Below, one piece after another: positions 39,214 to 46,745 of a stretch of 64,000 bases of DNA. This DNA comes from Sphingomonas sp. MA1305 (GTDB lineage Bacteria > Pseudomonadota > Alphaproteobacteria > Sphingomonadales > Sphingomonadaceae). The notes beneath the pieces are model-generated. The model worked only from the letters and a program-made list of their open reading frames with translations, made no database searches and was not told where the DNA came from. The stretch spans positions 124,001-188,000 of the forward strand of contig NZ_RCVT01000004.1 in NCBI RefSeq assembly GCF_016107325.1. The letters run 5' to 3'. Within the stretch, counting starts at the first letter, position 1. Every line of letters starts with the position of its first letter. The translations under genes were made by a program, and so were the position numbers.

Positions 39214-40668
39214 TCAGGCCGCGCGATGGACCGCCGCGAGCCGCCGTTGGCCGACGCGCGCGCGCTTGGCGGCGTACAGTACGATGTCGGCGCGCCGCGC
39301 GAAATCGCGCAGCGAGTGGCATTGATCGTCGAAGGTGGCGATGCCGACCGAACCGGCGCTGGTCATCGTGACGCCGTTCGCCTCGACCGGGATACGCAAT
39401 GCGGCCTCGATCCGCAGCCGCAATTCGTCGGGCTCGGCGACGAAACGGGGGTCCTCGACGATCAAGGCGAACTCGTCGCCGCCGATCCGCGCCGCCTTGC
39501 AGCCGCGCAGCCACGGCTGCGACAGGGCTTGGCCGGTCAGGCGCAGGACGTCGTCGCCCGCCTGGTGGCCGAGCGAATCGTTGATCGCCTTGAACCCATC
39601 GAGGTCGATGAGCGCGAGCAGCAGCGGTGTTCCGTCGCGGCGGGCCCGCGCCATCGCCGCCTCCAGCTCGCGATCGAAGGCGGCGCGGTTGGCGATGCCG
39701 GTCAGCGCGTCGGTATCGGCGGAACGGCGGAGCTGCACCTCGAGCCGATGTCGGGAGGTGATGTCCTGGAAGACACCGACGATGGCGGTGACGGTGCCGT
39801 CGATCTGTTCGGGCTCGCCCATCGCGCGGACCCGGATCGCGCGACCGTCGGCGGTGACGAGATCGGTTTCGATGTCGAAGGGCTGGCCGGTGGAAATGGT
39901 GTTCTGGACCGTCTCGGCGACACCGCCGCGGGCATGCGGCGGATAGAAGGCCAGCGCACTGTCCAGATCGGGCTTGGTCTCGAAAGGCAGGCCGTGGATG
40001 CGATAGACGTTGTCAGACCATTCCAGCGCCTGGTCCGCCAGCGACAGCCGCCACGATCCGATCGCGGCGATCCGTTCCGCCTGGCGGAAGATGCGGTCCT
40101 TGGCGGCAAGCTGCGCGACCAGTTCCTCGCCGACCGTGGCGATGCGGATCGCCTCCAGCGCGGTGCGGCGGGCGGCGATCAGCGCCTCGGCCAAAGTTGC
40201 AAGGTGGCGCAGCGCGGCATGGCCGGCGCTGTTCAGCGAGCGCGGATGCGTATCGATGACGCAGAGCGTGCCGATCGGCAGGCGCGCGCCCTTGCCGTCG
40301 ATCGTGTGGATGGCGGCGCCGGCATAGAAGCGGCTGCCCGCATCGGTGACGAGCGGGAAGTGGGCAAAGCGCGCATCGGCGGCGAGATCGGGCACGACCA
40401 GCGGCACGTCATAGCGGATCGTATGGTCGCAGAAGGCGACGTCGCGATCGACCTGGCGCGGGGCAGGAGCGTTGGATGCCTTGATCCAGACCTGATCGCG
40501 GTCGACCAGGTTGAGCAATGCGGTCGGACAGCCCAGCATCTCGGCGGCCAGCGCCACCAGGGCGTCGAATTCACGCATCGGCGCGCTGTCGATCAGCGCC
40601 AGGTCATGAAGGGCGGCGAGACGCGCGTTTTCGTCGAACGGGCGGGCAATGAGCGGCTGTTCGGTCAC
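39214..40668 (-). CDS. GAF-PAS-GGDEF diguanylate cyclase
   Basis: A 484-aa soluble protein. An N-terminal GAF domain (about 25-165) contains CDHTIRYDVPLVVPD and FYAGAAI. A PAS domain follows (about 190-315, ending with a PAC motif FQDITSRHRLE). The C-terminal GGDEF domain has an intact GGDEF at 396-400. It should make cyclic-di-GMP from GTP in response to a GAF/PAS signal. The residues upstream of GGDEF are LRGC rather than RxxD, so the usual inhibitory I-site is absent. The start is GTG 40668, divergent from the recombinase gene. Confidence 0.92.
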   Translation of the reverse strand: MTEQPLIARPFDENARLAALHDLALIDSAPMREFDALVALAAEMLGCPTALLNLVDRDQVWIKASNAPAPRQVDRDVAFCDHTIRYDVPLVVPDLAADARFAHFPLVTDAGSRFYAGAAIHTIDGKGARLPIGTLCVIDTHPRSLNSAGHAALRHLATLAEALIAARRTALEAIRIATVGEELVAQLAAKDRIFRQAERIAAIGSWRLSLADQALEWSDNVYRIHGLPFETKPDLDSALAFYPPHARGGVAETVQNTISTGQPFDIETDLVTADGRAIRVRAMGEPEQIDGTVTAIVGVFQDITSRHRLEVQLRRSADTDALTGIANRAAFDRELEAAMARARRDGTPLLLALIDLDGFKAINDSLGHQAGDDVLRLTGQALSQPWLRGCKAARIGGDEFALIVEDPRFVAEPDELRLRIEAALRIPVEANGVTMTSAGSVGIATFDDQCHSLRDFARRADIVLYAAKRARVGQRRLAAVHRAA

Positions 40669-40740
40669 CCATCAGATTTGCGGGAAAAGTGGTTTAAAAA
40701 GTCTTTGCGATGGCCGTCGCGCCGCCCAAGATGCGACGGA

Positions 40741-41628
40741 ATGAACGACGATCGCCCCGCCTCCATGCGCTGGGCCGAGCATCTGGCCCATGGTCGCCGC
40801 CGCTCGGCGCATACCGTCCGTGCCTATCAAGCCACGGCCGAGCGGCTGGTCGCCTTCCTGCAGGCACATCGCGGCGAACGGGTCGACGACGCGGCGCTGA
40901 TGCGCGTCGAGGCCGCTGAGGTGCGCGCCTTTCTGGCGCATCGGCGCGGCGAGGGGCTCGGGCAGGCGTCGGCGGCGCGCGAACTGTCGGCGGTGCGCGG
41001 CTTTCTGACCTTCGTCGGGGGCACGATGCCGAAGCTGACGGGACCGCGCGTCAAGAAGGGCGTGCCGCGGCCGGTCGCGCCGCACGAAGTGCTGGCACTC
41101 GCCGGCGAGGTGGCGGACGATGCCCGCGAGGACTGGATCGGGCGGCGCGACTGGGCGGTGCTGCTGCTGCTCTACGGCGCCGGGCTGCGCATCGGGGAGG
41201 CGATGGCGCTGACCGGCGCGGCGCTGCCGTTGAGCGAGACTTTGGTGGTCACCGGCAAGCGCGCGAAGACGCGGATCGTGCCGCTTCTGCCGCAGGTCCG
41301 CGCGGCGATCGAGGCCTATGTCGCGGCCGTCCCCTACGAACTGGAGCGCACCGCGCCGCTGTTCCGCGGCGCCAAGGGTGGGCCGCTGGCGCCCGGCGTC
41401 GTGCGGCGGGCGGTGCAGGGCGCGCGTGGCCGGCTCGGCCTGTCGGAGCGAACGACGCCGCACGCGCTGCGCCACAGTTTCGCGACGCATCTGCTGGGCC
41501 GGGGCGCGGACCTGCGCCAGCTGCAGGAATTGCTCGGCCATGCCAGCCTGAGCTCGACCCAGGTCTATACCGCGGTCGATGCGGCCCATCTGCTCGACGT
41601 CTACCGCCACGCCCATCCGCGGGCGTGA
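40741..41628 (+). CDS. xerC: Tyrosine recombinase XerC
   Basis: A 295-aa site-specific recombinase. The SAM-like N-terminal domain is at about 5-95. Catalytic residues are Arg150 (GAGLRIGEA), Lys173 (TGKRAKTR), His241 and Arg244 (HALRHSF), His267 (LLGHASLSS) and the nucleophile Tyr276 (TQVYT). Length and lack of mobile-element genes nearby fit the chromosomal dimer-resolution recombinase rather than an integrase. ATG 40741 starts the canonical domain; the long open frame upstream is antisense to priA and the GGDEF gene. Confidence 0.93.
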   Translation: MNDDRPASMRWAEHLAHGRRRSAHTVRAYQATAERLVAFLQAHRGERVDDAALMRVEAAEVRAFLAHRRGEGLGQASAARELSAVRGFLTFVGGTMPKLTGPRVKKGVPRPVAPHEVLALAGEVADDAREDWIGRRDWAVLLLLYGAGLRIGEAMALTGAALPLSETLVVTGKRAKTRIVPLLPQVRAAIEAYVAAVPYELERTAPLFRGAKGGPLAPGVVRRAVQGARGRLGLSERTTPHALRHSFATHLLGRGADLRQLQELLGHASLSSTQVYTAVDAAHLLDVYRHAHPRA

Positions 41629-41642
41629 CGGGCGGGTGAGAC

Positions 41643-42251
41643 TCAGTCGCGCCCGGCGCGCGGCTTCCAGGTCATGACCCGCCATAGATAGCCGAGCACG
41701 ATCACCACCGTCAGCACGATCGCGGCGGGGCCGACATAGCGGTCCAGCTCGGCATAGTTGCTGCCGAGATAATAGCCGGCGGCGGCGAGGATCGTGTTCC
41801 AGATCGCGCTGCCGGCGAAGGTCCCCAGCAGGAACCGCCACAGCGGCATGCCCGTCATCCCCGCGGGCAGCGAGACGAGCGTGCGGAAGGTCGGCATGAA
41901 GCGGAACACGAATACCACCCAGCCGCCGTGATGGAGGAAGAAGCGGTGCAGCCGCTCGACATCCTCCCATTCCGCCGTCAGCCAGCGGCCGTAGCGGTCG
42001 ACCAGCGGGCGGAAGCGCCGGTAGCCGATGTGGCGGCCGACGAAATACCAGACGTAATTACCCGCCGTCGTGCCCGCCGTGCCCCAGGCAATCAGCGGCA
42101 CCAACGCCATGTCGCCGCGTGCCGCCGCCATGCCGCCGAGGCCCATGATCACCTCCGACGGGATCGGCGGCACGATGTTCTCCAGCGCCATCAGCAGGAA
42201 GATGCCGAGGTAGCCGCCCCAGGCGATGGCATCGAGGATCAAGGCGGTCAT
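41643..42251 (-). CDS. DedA-family membrane protein
   Basis: A 202-aa integral membrane protein of the DedA/SNARE-associated family. It has ENIVPPIPSEVIMGLGG near the N-terminus, the reentrant-loop signature FRFMPTFRTLVSLPAGMTGMP, and several hydrophobic helices. DedA proteins are linked to flipping of undecaprenyl phosphate and phospholipids and to membrane homeostasis. It is 25 bp downstream of gshB on the same strand and convergent with xerC. Confidence 0.92.
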   Translation of the reverse strand: MTALILDAIAWGGYLGIFLLMALENIVPPIPSEVIMGLGGMAAARGDMALVPLIAWGTAGTTAGNYVWYFVGRHIGYRRFRPLVDRYGRWLTAEWEDVERLHRFFLHHGGWVVFVFRFMPTFRTLVSLPAGMTGMPLWRFLLGTFAGSAIWNTILAAAGYYLGSNYAELDRYVGPAAIVLTVVIVLGYLWRVMTWKPRAGRD

Positions 42252-42276
42252 CCGCGGAAATCCTGCCGCCGGCCGG

Positions 42277-43245
42277 TCAGCCGCGCGCCGCGACCTGTCG
42301 CTCGATCGCGTCCCAGATCAGGCCGGCGACGTCGGTGCCGTCGAACCGCTCGATCGCGACGATCCCGGTCGGCGAGGTGACGTTGATCTCGGTCAGCCAT
42401 TCGCCGCCGATCACGTCGATGCCGACGAACAGCAAACCGCGCCGCTTCAGCTCCGGCGCCAGCGCCGCGCAGATCTCCCGCTCGCGCGCGGTCAGTTCGG
42501 TCTTCTCCGCCGAACCGCCGACCGCCAGATTGGAGCGGATCTCGCCCTCGCCGGGCAGGCGGTTGATTGCGCCGACCACCTCGCCGTCGACCAGGACGAT
42601 GCGCTTGTCGCCCTTCGCCACCGCCGGCAGAAAGGCCTGGATCATATGCGGCTCGCGCCAGGTCTGGTTGAACACCTCGATCAGCGCGGACAGGTTGGCG
42701 CCATCCGATCCGACACGGAAGATCGCCTTGCCGCCGTTGCCGTGCAGCGGCTTGACGACGATCTCGCCATGTTCGGCGAGAAAGGCACGCGCCTCCTCCA
42801 GGCTGCGGGTGACCAAAGTCGGCGGCATGAAGCGCGCATAGTCGAGCACGAACACCTTTTCCGGCGCGTTGCGGACGCTGGCCGGATCGTTGACGACGAG
42901 GGTGCGGTCGGCGATCCGCTCGAGCAGATGCGTCGCGGTGATATAGCCGAGGTCGAAGGGCGGATCCTGCCGCATCAGCACCACGTCCGCCTGGTCGCCA
43001 AGGTCGAGGTTGACCGGCGCGTCGAAGCGGAAGTGGTCGCCCGCGCGGCCGGCCTCAGGCCGCTGCACGGTGACCGGATGCGCCTTCGCCCAGACGCGGC
43101 CGTCTCGATAGTTCAACGCATCGGCGGTGTAATGGAACAATCGGTGGCCGCGCGCCTGGGCGGACAGCATCAGCGCGAAGGTCGAATCCCCCGCGACGTT
43201 GATCGTCTCGAGCGGGTCCATCTGGACGGCGACGGAAAGCGGCAT
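42277..43245 (-). CDS. gshB: Glutathione synthase
   Basis: A 322-aa ATP-grasp ligase that joins gamma-glutamylcysteine and glycine. The N-terminal domain has VAVQMDPLETINVAGDST. The ATP-binding part includes VVKPLHGNGGKAIFRV and LVVNDPASVRNAPEK. The C-terminal GGEWLTEINVTSPTG holds metal ligands. The start has a strong GGAGGA site. It is in the usual sphingomonad neighbourhood with yraN and rsmI, but a lipoprotein gene intervenes upstream. Confidence 0.97.
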   Translation of the reverse strand: MPLSVAVQMDPLETINVAGDSTFALMLSAQARGHRLFHYTADALNYRDGRVWAKAHPVTVQRPEAGRAGDHFRFDAPVNLDLGDQADVVLMRQDPPFDLGYITATHLLERIADRTLVVNDPASVRNAPEKVFVLDYARFMPPTLVTRSLEEARAFLAEHGEIVVKPLHGNGGKAIFRVGSDGANLSALIEVFNQTWREPHMIQAFLPAVAKGDKRIVLVDGEVVGAINRLPGEGEIRSNLAVGGSAEKTELTAREREICAALAPELKRRGLLFVGIDVIGGEWLTEINVTSPTGIVAIERFDGTDVAGLIWDAIERQVAARG

Positions 43246-43338
43246 GGTTCCTCCGGTGGCTGCGCGACCCGTCAGGTAGGGGCGCGGCCGCCGCTTGTCA
43301 GCAGGCGATGGGACTTCGCCGCCGCCGCGTCGCGCCGA

Positions 43339-44406
43339 TCAACTCACCACGCGGAAGGAATAGCTGTATTCACTCTGCGGCGCGCCGGTGACGCCGGTGA
43401 TCCGCACGGTATAGCTGACGCCGGTCTGCAAACCGGTGACCCGCCATTGGACGTTGTTGGCGACGCCATAGCCGTCATTGTCGCTGGTCACGTCGGTGAC
43501 CGGCAGCGCGCCCGACGGGCCGGTGACGGTGATCGTCGCATTGGTGAAGCGGACGTTGGCGTTGGCGCCGAACGCGCTCGACGTACCGGCGACGACGCTG
43601 AACGACAGATAGCTCGACAGGCTGAAATAGCGTGCCGGATAGTCACCCGACGGGTAAGCGACATAGGCGGGCAGACCGGTCGGCACGGCGACGCCAGTGG
43701 TGAAGTTGAAGACGCGCATCGACGCCGCGCTCGCCCGGCTGCCATCGGGTAGGACCAAAGCCACGCGGCCGTAGGAGGTCTTGCCCAGGAACGGGTCGAG
43801 GATCCAGCGGCGGTGGCCGATCGACGCGCTGCCGCCTTCGGTGAGCCATAGGCCGAGATAGCTGTCCTCGCTGTCGAAGCCGAGGCCGGTGCCCCAGCCG
43901 CCGATCAGATTGCTCGACCCCGCCGCGGTGGCGCCGCTTGCCGAATAGCAGGTCCAGCTGGTCGGCGGGGTATGGCTGAGCTGTTTGTTGACCGCCATCA
44001 TCAGCGAGGAGTCGGCTTCCGCTGCATCCTCGGCCTCGGAATAGGTCACCGCGGGCAGTTGATGCAGCGCGCGGATCGCGTTGAGCCGGGCGAGGAAGTC
44101 GGCCTTGACCGTGGCCTTGAGCGTACCGGCGCGGCAGGTCGTGGCATCAGGCTGCACGTCATAGAGCGCGGCGGCCGCCGCCGCCCAGGTCGTCGGCGTC
44201 GCGGTCGGCGTCGGTGTCGGTGCGGGGGTGGGCGATGGCGTCGGCGACGCGGTGGGCGCAGGTGTCGGGCTTGGGGTCGGCGTGGTGACGATCGGCACGG
44301 CGCTGCCTGCACCGGTGGCGCTGCTGTCGCCGCTGCTGCCGCTGCCGCCGCATCCGGCGAGTGCCATCAAAAGCGCCGTTGCGGCGCCGGTCCTACCCAT
44401 TCGCAT
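43339..44406 (-). CDS. CAP/SCP-domain lipoprotein with Pro-Thr linker
   Basis: A 355-aa predicted lipoprotein with lipobox ALAGC and a Gly/Ser stretch. A low-complexity Pro/Thr/Ala linker (about residues 38-73) follows. A domain resembling CAP/SCP (DFLARLNAIRALHQLPAVTYSE, quoted in part; GLWLTEGGSASIGHRRWIL) comes next, and a C-terminal beta-rich segment looks fibronectin/Ig-like. The start at 44406 gives a lipoprotein signal of normal length; the frame extends to 44463. CAP proteins act outside the cell, often of unknown activity. It interrupts the common yraN-gshB adjacency. Confidence 0.7.
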   Translation of the reverse strand: MRMGRTGAATALLMALAGCGGSGSSGDSSATGAGSAVPIVTTPTPSPTPAPTASPTPSPTPAPTPTPTATPTTWAAAAAALYDVQPDATTCRAGTLKATVKADFLARLNAIRALHQLPAVTYSEAEDAAEADSSLMMAVNKQLSHTPPTSWTCYSASGATAAGSSNLIGGWGTGLGFDSEDSYLGLWLTEGGSASIGHRRWILDPFLGKTSYGRVALVLPDGSRASAASMRVFNFTTGVAVPTGLPAYVAYPSGDYPARYFSLSSYLSFSVVAGTSSAFGANANVRFTNATITVTGPSGALPVTDVTSDNDGYGVANNVQWRVTGLQTGVSYTVRITGVTGAPQSEYSYSFRVVS

Positions 44407-44528
44407 GATCTGCAAATTAGCGGCGCGAATATTGACAAGATCTTGATCAGGCTGGCGTTTCATCTTCCCGACGGCACGGCTCGGCGCGCAGCCTCAAGAT
44501 CCCGCCCGGCCAATCGCGCCCTATGCGC

Positions 44529-44903
44529 TCAATAGCCGATCCAGGCGTTCTCGATGTGGCGCGGGCGGGTGCCGGGGGCGAGCAGGATGACGTCGATGCG
44601 AATGTCCTCACCCGCGGTGGCGTAGCGCGGTATCAGCAGCTCCGCCGCCGCGGCGACACGGGCAAGCCGGCGCTCGTCGATCGCCATATCCAGTTCCGTC
44701 GGGGTGCGACGCATCTTCACCTCGACGAAGGCGATCAGCGCGCCGCGACGGGCGACGAGGTCGACCTCGCCCGCCGGCGTCCGGACGCGCCGGTCGAGGA
44801 TGCGCCAGCCCTTCAGCCGCAGCCACCACGCTGCCAGCCGCTCGCCACGCCGGCCGGCGGCTTCCGCGGCGCGGCGTTCAGCGGTGGGACGGCGAGGGGG
44901 CAT
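44529..44903 (-). CDS. yraN: YraN family (UPF0102) nuclease-like protein
   Basis: A 124-aa protein of the YraN family with a restriction-endonuclease-like core: GRRGERLAAWWLRLKGWRIL, GEVDLVARRG and IAFVEVKMR. These give the Asp and Glu-x-Lys pattern of PD-(D/E)XK folds. Internal ATG 44903 is chosen for the usual family length; the frame is open to 44984. It is typically found next to rsmI, but here about 1.8 kb of secreted-protein genes separate the two. Confidence 0.92.
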   Translation of the reverse strand: MPPRRPTAERRAAEAAGRRGERLAAWWLRLKGWRILDRRVRTPAGEVDLVARRGALIAFVEVKMRRTPTELDMAIDERRLARVAAAAELLIPRYATAGEDIRIDVILLAPGTRPRHIENAWIGY

Positions 44904-45004
44904 GACGGCAAGGTGGTCGAGCGTGACGGGGCAAGCAAGCCGCCTATTGAGCCGGCGACTAAGCGCGAGCACCGCCTTCATCACGCCGATGGACTGTGGA
45001 ATAG

Positions 45005-45658
45005 CTATCGCCGCCCGCCTGCGGGTACTGTAATCGGAGCCTCACGGCGGTAATAGCCAATGAAGACCTGCCGTCCGTCTCTGCCCGGGCCGAACATCTG
45101 GTTCATCGGATGATAGCCTCTCGCCCACATTCGTTCTGAGACATCCGGCGCCTGCACGCTCCTCATGACGGTGCCGCGTTCGGGAAAGTCCAGGCTGCCG
45201 CTGACCTCGCACAATGTCACACCGCAATGAATCTGTGGCGCATGGTCGGTGTCCTTGATCCCGGGCATTCCGGCATATTCGCGTGCCAGCATCGTTTTGG
45301 ACCGGCTCGCCCAGGCCTCATCGCGCCCTTCCGCGCGGAGGTGATCGTGCAGCGACTTGAGCGCGGGATTATAGCCGAAGAACGGCGCTACCTCGTCCGA
45401 GATACGGGCGAGTTCGGCAGCGCGGAGATCCGCCGCGAGGTCGCGCCGATCCTGTGGAGTCGGTACGTCGCGTCGGCGGATGGAGACCAAAGGGGCGCCG
45501 CGTGGCGATGCCCCGCCTGATGACACCACGGGCACGGTCGATCGATCGATCGTCGCCTCGCTGGCAGACGTGCCCACCCATCCAAGCCGCGTCGAAACGA
45601 ACAGTGCGGCAGCCAACATGATGACGCATACGGTGGCGGTGGCGCGTCCGACGTTCAT
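45005..45658 (-). CDS. Secreted protein A of the rsmI-yraN islet (C-x4-C-E motif)
   Basis: A 217-aa protein with an N-terminal signal or anchor segment (VCVIMLAAALFVSTRLGW, residues about 10-27). A polar linker and a helical region follow, then HCGVTLCEVSGSL (about residues 144-156), a cysteine pair with four residues between plus Glu, and RQVFIGYYRRE near the end. I do not recognise the family. The start has an excellent AAGGAGG site, and the gene begins 27 bp after the end of the interrupted middle gene, so the three are probably one operon. The same C-x4-C-E motif occurs in protein B. Confidence 0.65.
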   Translation of the reverse strand: MNVGRATATVCVIMLAAALFVSTRLGWVGTSASEATIDRSTVPVVSSGGASPRGAPLVSIRRRDVPTPQDRRDLAADLRAAELARISDEVAPFFGYNPALKSLHDHLRAEGRDEAWASRSKTMLAREYAGMPGIKDTDHAPQIHCGVTLCEVSGSLDFPERGTVMRSVQAPDVSERMWARGYHPMNQMFGPGRDGRQVFIGYYRREAPITVPAGGRR

Positions 45659-45685
45659 CTGCCGTCACCTCCTTGTAGCGCTCTA

Positions 45686-46033
45686 TCAAGCAAACAGTTG
45701 GTGATCCGCATAAGTCATACCCTGAGGGCATGACCAGCGTGCCGACACATAAAACATCTTTCGGCCGCTGCGCAGTGTTAACGGCGTCGCGCATGCTGAA
45801 AATGTCGCACATTCGCGCGACAAATTGCCCTCCTGGTCACGGTATTCCTCGCCATCACTGCAATAATGGTACGGCGTTTCGGAATGGTATCCGTCATTAC
45901 TGGCCTGCTCTCAGGAATAATAATTCCCCTCTCGGTTGCGCTGTTTGACGCAATATTTACAGTCGGATGCGGATTCGGCGAACGCTTGCGTCGATAGCAG
46001 ACAAAGAAGAGCCGTTGTCGCAACGCCTTTCAT
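45686..46033 (-). pseudogene. Small secreted cysteine-rich protein interrupted by in-frame UGA
   Basis: The minus strand has GAGGAG upstream of ATG 46033, then a signal peptide MKGVATTALLCLLSTQAFA and a short mature part with DCKYC. Codon 41 (45911-45913) is TGA. The same frame then continues without another stop for 74 codons, with a plausible protein pattern (PYHYCSDGEEYRDQ, RECATFSAC, FYVSARWSCPQG), and ends at TGA TAG, 27 bp before protein A. Read through, it would be 115 residues with eight cysteines. It may be a recent pseudogene, a 40-aa peptide gene, a recoded UGA or a sequencing error. The family is unknown. Confidence 0.65.
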
Positions 46034-46044
46034 GGAAATTCTCC

Positions 46045-46578
46045 TCACAGGAAGCCGCTGTCGGTTTGAATGAAATAGCCCAACTCAGCCAATCCGGTGC
46101 CTCTTGTCCGGCCACCCGACATCACAATACCGCTTTCGCACAGTGGCTTAGGGCATAGGGAAAGGGTGATGCGATCGACGGCCTGCGAAGCGCGTATGCG
46201 GTCCGCGTCCGATAGCGTGTCCGGATAGAGCAGAACGTATTCGCAAGCTTTGGCCCGACAGCTGATGCAGACATGCTTGGCTGGTCTAAAGAATGCGCCG
46301 GCCTTTACAAAGGCTTCGCGGATGACCTGCTCGCGCTTGAGGTCCTCGGCGCGGGCGGGAGTGTCGCGGATGTAATGGTGCACCTCGGGAAACGAGGGCA
46401 TTCGCCACGGTCCGATCATCGGCCGCTTAAATTTCGGTATGACGGGCTGCGACCAGACGTCAGTAAAGTCACGCTCATCCATGCGAGACCCGACCGCCGA
46501 GTCTTTCATAGCATGCGATGACATGGAAAATGGCAATATCGCGCAAGCCATTAATATATAAATGCATTTTTTCATCAT
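46045..46578 (-). CDS. Secreted protein B of the rsmI-yraN islet (C-x4-C-E motif)
   Basis: A 177-aa protein with a signal peptide (MMKKCIYILMACAILPFSMSSHA). A Trp/Pro-rich segment (WSQPVIPKFKRPMIGPWRMP) and a helical region follow, then VCISCRAKACEYVLLYP (C-x4-C-E), and a later pair SLCPKPLCES. ATG 46578 starts the signal peptide; the frame extends six codons more. Codon use is less GC-rich than in neighbours. It is the first gene after the AT-rich region behind rsmI, and its stop lies 11 bp before the start of the interrupted gene. Family not recognised. Confidence 0.65.
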   Translation of the reverse strand: MMKKCIYILMACAILPFSMSSHAMKDSAVGSRMDERDFTDVWSQPVIPKFKRPMIGPWRMPSFPEVHHYIRDTPARAEDLKREQVIREAFVKAGAFFRPAKHVCISCRAKACEYVLLYPDTLSDADRIRASQAVDRITLSLCPKPLCESGIVMSGGRTRGTGLAELGYFIQTDSGFL

Positions 46579-46613
46579 GTGGCTATTCCACACCAAGATG
46601 ATTTTCCTGCCCT

Positions 46614-46638
46614 ACTTACATAATTATTTAGTGTAAGT
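46614..46638. promoter_or_regulatory. Inverted repeat in the AT-rich region upstream of protein B
   Basis: ACTTACA (46614-46620) and TGTAAGT (46632-46638) are perfect 7-bp arms around an AT-rich 11-bp centre. The right arm overlaps a TTGACT (-35-like) on the minus strand (complement of 46636-46641). It lies in a 167-bp gap, 46579-46745, much richer in A+T than the surroundings. This suggests an operator at the promoter of the secreted-protein genes. No good -10 was found. Confidence 0.4.
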
Positions 46639-46745
46639 CAATTTCGGGGCAGTATTGTTCTGTCTAAATAGCGAAGAACATCTTAAAAGCTTGAGGCGAT
46701 GGGCTTTTATCGCGGTTTGTGCGACAGCGGCTTGCTGCAATAGAT

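Noticed and set aside
36739..40740. Very long open plus-strand frame upstream of xerC
   Set aside because: It is antisense to priA and the GGDEF gene, which have full sets of family motifs; only the part from 40741 encodes a recognisable protein.
45800..45997. Hydrophobic plus-strand frame (a 43-aa version starts at ATG 45866) that looks like a small two-helix membrane protein
   Set aside because: It is antisense to the UGA-interrupted secreted gene, has no ribosome-binding site or start at the proper place, and its hydrophobic run is explained as the complement of that gene's codons.
45778..46023. 81-codon minus-strand frame overlapping the interrupted secreted gene
   Set aside because: It is in a different frame from the good ribosome-binding site and signal peptide, and is Arg-rich without structure.
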